Both the position numbers and the translations under genes were made by a program. 42,226 nt of DNA from assembly GCA_045630285.1 (NCBI GenBank), contig JAZQSX010000040.1, forward strand, positions 1 through 42,226, given 5' to 3'. Source of the DNA: RGIG3009 sp045630285 (lineage in GTDB: Bacteria > Bacillota > Clostridia > Oscillospirales > Acutalibacteraceae). The notes beneath the pieces were generated by a model. The model searched no databases. It saw only the letters and a list, made by a program, of their open reading frames with translations, and was not told where the DNA came from. Positions 38,699-42,226 of the stretch are shown piece by piece (the stretch's first letter is position 1; every line of letters begins with the position of its first letter).

Positions 38699-39367
38699 AT
38701 GGGACAGAAAGTCAATCCCCACGGCCTGCGCGTCGGCGTGATCAAGGATTGGGATTCCCGCTGGTTCGTGAAAAAGGACCAGATCGGTGATACCATCGTA
38801 TCTGACTATAACCTGCGCAAATATCTGAAGAAGACGTTGTTTGCTGCCGGTATTGCGAAGATCGAGATCGAGCGCGATGCGACTCGTGTCCGTGTGAACA
38901 TTCATTGTGCTAAGCCCGGTCTGGTGATCGGCAAGGGCGGCGCTGAAATCGAAAAGCTCCGCCTGACCTGCGAGAAGATGCTCGGCAAGACCACGCTGGT
39001 CAACATCGTCGAGATCAAGGCCCCCGATGTCAATGCGCAGTTGGTCGCTGAGAACATCGCTCAGCAGTTGGAGAAGCGTATCTCCTTCCGTCGTGCGATG
39101 AAGCAGTGCATCGGCCGTGCGATGAAGATGGGCGCTCGCGGTATCAAGACTCAGGTTTCCGGCCGTCTGGGCGGTGCGGAAATCGCCCGTGTGGAACAGT
39201 ACCACGAAGGCACGATTCCGCTGCAGACCCTGCGTGCGGATATTGATTATGGTTTTGCGGAGGCAAACACCACCTACGGCCGTATCGGCGTTAAAGTGTG
39301 GATCTACCGTGGCGAGGTTCTCGCCGGTGCGGTTCAGAAGCCCCGTCGGGAAGGAGGCCGCAAGTAA
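38699..39367 (+). CDS. rpsC: 30S ribosomal protein S3
   Basis: A 222-residue protein at the mRNA entry channel with helicase-like function. MGQKVNPHGLRVG at the start and the KH-domain loop VIGKGGAEIE (76-85) identify it. The start ATG 38699 follows AGGAGGAG; a longer frame from 38555 lies within rplV. The last codon overlaps the rplP start (TAATG). Confidence 0.98.
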   Translation: MGQKVNPHGLRVGVIKDWDSRWFVKKDQIGDTIVSDYNLRKYLKKTLFAAGIAKIEIERDATRVRVNIHCAKPGLVIGKGGAEIEKLRLTCEKMLGKTTLVNIVEIKAPDVNAQLVAENIAQQLEKRISFRRAMKQCIGRAMKMGARGIKTQVSGRLGGAEIARVEQYHEGTIPLQTLRADIDYGFAEANTTYGRIGVKVWIYRGEVLAGAVQKPRREGGRK

Positions 39368-39792
39368 TGCTGCTGCCTAAGAGAGTTAAGTATCGCCGCG
39401 TTCAGAGAGGCCGCCTCACCGGTAAGGCGCTCCGCGGCAACACGGTCAGCCACGGCGAATTTGGTTTGGTTGCGATGGAACCCGCATGGATCAAGTCCAA
39501 CCAGATCGAGGCCGCTCGTATCGCTATGACCCGTTACATCAAGCGTGGCGGTCAGGTGTGGATCAAGATCTTCCCTGACAAGCCGATCACCGAGAAGCCG
39601 GCTGAGACCCGAATGGGTTCCGGTAAAGGTTCTCCCGAATACTGGGTGGCTGTGGTGAAGCCCGGCCGCGTCATGTTCGAAATCGCCGGCGTGCCGGAGG
39701 AGACCGCTCGTGAAGCTATGCGTCTGGCGGCTAACAAGCTGCCCATCAAGTGCAAATTCGTTTGCAAGGAAGAAACGGATGGTGAACAGTAA
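39367..39792 (+). CDS. rplP: 50S ribosomal protein L16
   Basis: A 141-residue protein at the A-site and the elongation-factor binding region. LLPKRVKYRRVQRG at the start and MGSGKGSPEYWVAVVKPG are diagnostic. The ATG overlaps the rpsC stop, with AAGGAGG inside rpsC serving as ribosome site. A longer frame from 39298 lies within rpsC and is rejected. The stop overlaps rpmC (TAATG). Confidence 0.98.
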   Translation: MLLPKRVKYRRVQRGRLTGKALRGNTVSHGEFGLVAMEPAWIKSNQIEAARIAMTRYIKRGGQVWIKIFPDKPITEKPAETRMGSGKGSPEYWVAVVKPGRVMFEIAGVPEETAREAMRLAANKLPIKCKFVCKEETDGEQ

Positions 39793-40007
39793 TGAAGTCC
39801 AGTGAGATCCAGAAAATCCGTGAACTGAGCGAAGCTGAACTGGAGAAGAAGCTCCAGGACCTCAAGGAAGAGCTGTTCAACCTGAGATTCCAGCACGCGA
39901 TCAACCAACTGGAAAATCCGATGCGTCTGAAGGCCGTTAAGAAAGAGATCGCGATTGTCAAGACGATCATCCGCGAGAACGAGCTTAAGAACGGCGCAGA
40001 AGCGTAA
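39792..40007 (+). CDS. rpmC: 50S ribosomal protein L29
   Basis: A 71-residue two-helix protein next to the tunnel exit beside L23. The EELFNLRFQHAINQLENP segment is the family signature. The ATG overlaps the rplP stop; no strong separate ribosome site is visible, so coupling to rplP is likely. Confidence 0.97.
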   Translation: MKSSEIQKIRELSEAELEKKLQDLKEELFNLRFQHAINQLENPMRLKAVKKEIAIVKTIIRENELKNGAEA

Positions 40008-40024
40008 CGGAAGGAGGAAACATT

Positions 40025-40282
40025 GTGAGCGAACGGAATCTTAGAAAAACTCGGACCGGTATCGTTGTTAGCGATAAGATGGAGAAGACCATCGTTGTTG
40101 CGATCGAAGACAATGTCCGTCATCCGTTGTACAAGAAGATCGTTAAGCGTACCATGAAGCTGAAGGCCCACGATGAGAACAACGAGTGCCGCGTCGGCGA
40201 CCGCGTGGAGGTCATGGAGACCCGCCCGCTGTCCAAAGACAAGCATTGGCGCCTGGTGCAGATCATCGAGAAGGCGAAATAA
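40025..40282 (+). CDS. rpsQ: 30S ribosomal protein S17
   Basis: An 85-residue early-assembly protein that binds 16S rRNA. RKTRTGIVVSDKMEKTIVV and the ETRPLSKDKHWRLV segment are typical. The start is GTG 40025, preceded by AAGGAGG. Confidence 0.97.
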   Translation: MSERNLRKTRTGIVVSDKMEKTIVVAIEDNVRHPLYKKIVKRTMKLKAHDENNECRVGDRVEVMETRPLSKDKHWRLVQIIEKAK

Positions 40283-40311
40283 GTCGGTAAATCTGAAAGG
40301 AGGAACACCCT

Positions 40312-40680
40312 GTGGTACAACAGCAGACCTACCTCAAAGTTGCCGACAACACCGGTGCGAAGGAGCTTATGTGCATCCGCGTGCTTGGTGGTTCCGGCCG
40401 GAGGTATGCGAATATCGGCGACGTCGTGGTTGCTTCTGTTAAGAAAGCAGCACCCGGCGGCGTTGTGAAAAAGGGCGATGTGGTCAAGGCCGTCATCGTT
40501 CGTTCCGTGAAAGGCTTGCGTCGTGAGGATGGCACGTACATCCGCTTCGACGAGAATGCCGCTGTCATCATCCGCGATGACAAAAACCCCAAAGGTACCC
40601 GTATTTTCGGGCCTGTGGCGCGTGAGTTGAGAGAAAAGGATTACCTGAAGATCCTGAGCCTCGCTCCCGAAGTGCTTTAA
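40312..40680 (+). CDS. rplN: 50S ribosomal protein L14
   Basis: A 122-residue protein at the subunit interface. VADNTGAKELMCIRVLGGS near the start and GTRIFGPVARELR at the end are diagnostic. The start is GTG 40312, after AAAGGAGG. Confidence 0.98.
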   Translation: MVQQQTYLKVADNTGAKELMCIRVLGGSGRRYANIGDVVVASVKKAAPGGVVKKGDVVKAVIVRSVKGLRREDGTYIRFDENAAVIIRDDKNPKGTRIFGPVARELREKDYLKILSLAPEVL

Positions 40681-40695
40681 TGGGAGGTGCCGTAA

Positions 40696-41034
40696 ATGAA
40701 TAACAAACTTCATGTGAAAACAGGCGATACCGTCCTGGTTCTCAGCGGCGACGACCGTGGCAAGCAGGGCAAGGTTCTGGCGGTCAGCCCCAAAGAGGGC
40801 AAGGTCATCGTCGAGGGCCTGAACATGGTCAAGAAGCATGTCAAGCCCCGCAAGATGGGCGATCAGGGCGGCATTGTGGAAGCCGAAGGCGCGTTCTACG
40901 CTTCCAAAGTGCAGGTCATCTGCCCCTCTTGCAAAAAGCCGACCCGCATCGGCTACAAGCGCATGGCTGACGACAACGGCAAGATCCGTTCCGTCCGCGT
41001 ATGCAAAAACGACAAATGCGGCGAAGTACTGTAA
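40696..41034 (+). CDS. rplX: 50S ribosomal protein L24 with zinc-ribbon cysteines
   Basis: A 112-residue assembly-initiator protein with an N-terminal KOW motif (GDTVLVLSGDDRGKQGKV). Near the C-terminus four cysteines (CPSC and CKNDKC) form a likely zinc ribbon, found in many but not all bacterial L24 proteins. GGGAGGTG precedes the ATG. Confidence 0.97.
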   Translation: MNNKLHVKTGDTVLVLSGDDRGKQGKVLAVSPKEGKVIVEGLNMVKKHVKPRKMGDQGGIVEAEGAFYASKVQVICPSCKKPTRIGYKRMADDNGKIRSVRVCKNDKCGEVL

Positions 41035-41049
41035 GGAGGGACATACGTC

Positions 41050-41589
41050 ATGGCTAGAATGAAAGAATTTTACAAGAACGATGTCGCTCCCGCTCTGATG
41101 AAGAAATTCGGTTACAAGAGCGTTATGCAGGTTCCGAAGTTGGATAAGATCGTCATCAACGTTGGTTGCGGCGAAGCCCGTGACAACGCGAAGGTCATCG
41201 ACGCCATCATGATGGATCTGTCTGCGATCACCGGTCAGCGTCCTGTCATTTGCAAAGCGAAGAAGTCCGTTGCGAACTTCAAGCTGCGTGAAGGCATGAA
41301 CATCGGCGTTAAGGTTACTCTGCGCGGCGAGCGTATGTATGAGTTCCTGGATCGTCTGTTCAACGTGGCTCTGCCCCGTGTCCGCGACTTCCGCGGCATC
41401 AATGCCAACTCCTTTGACGGACGCGGCAACTACAGCATGGGCATCAAAGAGCAGCTCATCTTCCCCGAAATCGAGTACGACAAGATCGACACGGTTCGTG
41501 GTATGGACATCTGCTTCGTTACGACTGCCCAGACCGATGAAGAAGCTCGCGAGCTGCTCACTCTGATGGGCGCTCCGTTCGCGAAATAA
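41050..41589 (+). CDS. rplE: 50S ribosomal protein L5
   Basis: A 179-residue 5S rRNA-binding protein that contacts P-site tRNA. MQVPKLDKIVINVGCGEA, RVRDFRGI and the FPEIEYDKID segments are typical. AAGGAGGG precedes the ATG, and rpsN follows 14 bases after the stop. Confidence 0.98.
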   Translation: MARMKEFYKNDVAPALMKKFGYKSVMQVPKLDKIVINVGCGEARDNAKVIDAIMMDLSAITGQRPVICKAKKSVANFKLREGMNIGVKVTLRGERMYEFLDRLFNVALPRVRDFRGINANSFDGRGNYSMGIKEQLIFPEIEYDKIDTVRGMDICFVTTAQTDEEARELLTLMGAPFAK

Positions 41590-41603
41590 GGGAGGGAAAA
41601 CGA

Positions 41604-41789
41604 ATGGCTAAGACTTCTATGAAAATCAAGCAGCAGCGTACGCCCAAGTTTTCCACGCAGGCGTACAACCGTTGCAAGATCTGCGGTCGTCCCCACGCTT
41701 ATTTGCGGAAGTACGGCGTCTGCCGTATTTGCTTCCGGGGACTGGCCTACAAGGGCGAGATCCCCGGTGTCAAAAAGGCAAGTTGGTAA
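41604..41789 (+). CDS. rpsN: 30S ribosomal protein S14, zinc (C+) type
   Basis: A 61-residue S14 of the short zinc-binding type, with CKIC and CRIC as zinc ligands and the GLAYKGEIPGVKKASW ending. The longer zinc-free paralogue that some Firmicutes also carry is not in the window. GGGAGGG precedes the ATG. Confidence 0.98.
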   Translation: MAKTSMKIKQQRTPKFSTQAYNRCKICGRPHAYLRKYGVCRICFRGLAYKGEIPGVKKASW

Positions 41790-41811
41790 TAGCTAGAAGG
41801 AGGTTGACGGA

Positions 41812-42213
41812 ATGCAAATCACCGATACGATTGCCGATATGCTGACGAGAATTCGTAATGCGAGTTCGGCGAAGCATGATTCGGTGGATATCCCCGCTTC
41901 CAACATGAAGAAGGCTATTGCCCAGATTCTTGTTGACGAGGGATATGTCAAGAATTATCAAGTCATCGATGACGACAAGCAGGGCATCATCCGCATCACC
42001 CTGAAGTATCAGGGACCGTCCAAGTCCCCGGTTCTGATGGGTCTGCGCCGTGTGTCTAAGCCCGGCTTGCGCATCTATTCCAGCAGTGAGGATATGCCGA
42101 AGGTCATGAAAGGCATCGGCACCGCCATCGTGTCTACGTCCAAGGGCGTTATGACCGATAAGAAAGCCCGCAAAGAAAACGTGGGCGGCGAAGTCCTCGC
42201 ATTTGTGTGGTAA
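41812..42213 (+). CDS. rpsH: 30S ribosomal protein S8
   Basis: A 133-residue protein that binds the central domain of 16S rRNA and in E. coli represses the spc operon. MQITDTIADMLTRIRNA at the start and the C-terminal GGEVLAFVW are typical, so the gene is complete. AAGGAGG precedes the ATG. Confidence 0.98.
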   Translation: MQITDTIADMLTRIRNASSAKHDSVDIPASNMKKAIAQILVDEGYVKNYQVIDDDKQGIIRITLKYQGPSKSPVLMGLRRVSKPGLRIYSSSEDMPKVMKGIGTAIVSTSKGVMTDKKARKENVGGEVLAFVW

Positions 42214-42226
42214 GGGGGAGAATGAA
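42214..42226 (+). other. right window edge, ribosome site of the next spc gene
   Basis: The last 13 bases hold GGGGGAG and an ATG at 42222. By the usual gene order the next gene is rplF (L6), but only its translation-initiation region, if that, is visible. Confidence 0.5.

Overview
The window looks like a chromosomal segment from an anaerobic member of the Clostridia (Bacillota), most likely near the Oscillospiraceae/Ruminococcaceae. This is inferred from the protein families, strong AAGGAGG-type ribosome binding sites, consensus sigma-A promoters with 17-base spacers, a tandem glycine riboswitch, a ThiI without a rhodanese domain, a zinc-type S14 and a mid-50s GC content. No tRNA, rRNA, insertion sequence, phage gene or CRISPR array was seen.

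Layout. 1-3341 (minus strand): a regulatory-looking hydrogenase accessory operon (DRTGG protein, anti-sigma-type ATPase, putative sensory [FeFe]-hydrogenase, second DRTGG protein, PHP phosphoesterase), running off the left edge behind a 69-bp direct repeat. 3442-6625: serine biosynthesis (serC-serA) and a YdcF-like membrane protein. 6631-9485 (minus): an M20 peptidase behind two polytopic membrane proteins, possibly a peptide or amino-acid uptake unit. 9550-11406 (minus): an ABC exporter. 11415-13322: a tandem glycine riboswitch with terminator controlling an alanine/glycine:cation symporter. 13328-14100 (minus): a RadC-like protein. 14229-15204: rplM-rpsI. 15226-15560 (minus): a tiny lipoprotein with paired CxxC motifs. 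15617-22506: cysteine desulfurase, class B sortase, ThiI, and a 1142-residue protein joining CinA, a membrane helix, a catalytically broken sortase domain, a Thr-rich linker and a SpoIID-like domain. 22514-30796: a compact aromatic operon (aroF, tyrA, aroB, aroA, aroC, pheA, fused aroE-aroK, aroQ) behind a leader peptide full of Phe/Tyr codons and a terminator. 30799-34669: a putative glycoside hydrolase and a creatininase-family protein, divergent from an AraC regulator. 34733-42226: the S10-spc ribosomal protein operon, rpsJ through rpsH, behind a leader of about 370 bases and running off the right edge.

How the genes work together. The aromatic operon encodes every step from erythrose-4-phosphate plus phosphoenolpyruvate to phenylpyruvate and 4-hydroxyphenylpyruvate, lacking only a transaminase and the Trp branch. 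Its leader reads Phe and Tyr, the two end products. Cysteine desulfurase plus ThiI is the usual Firmicute pair for 4-thiouridine in tRNA, but here it is interleaved with two sortase-related cell-surface proteins.

Most unusual items: the CinA/pseudo-sortase/SpoIID fusion, the Phe/Tyr attenuator in a Clostridium-type genome, and the hydrogenase-like protein that keeps the H-cluster cysteines but has Ala in place of the proton-transfer Cys.
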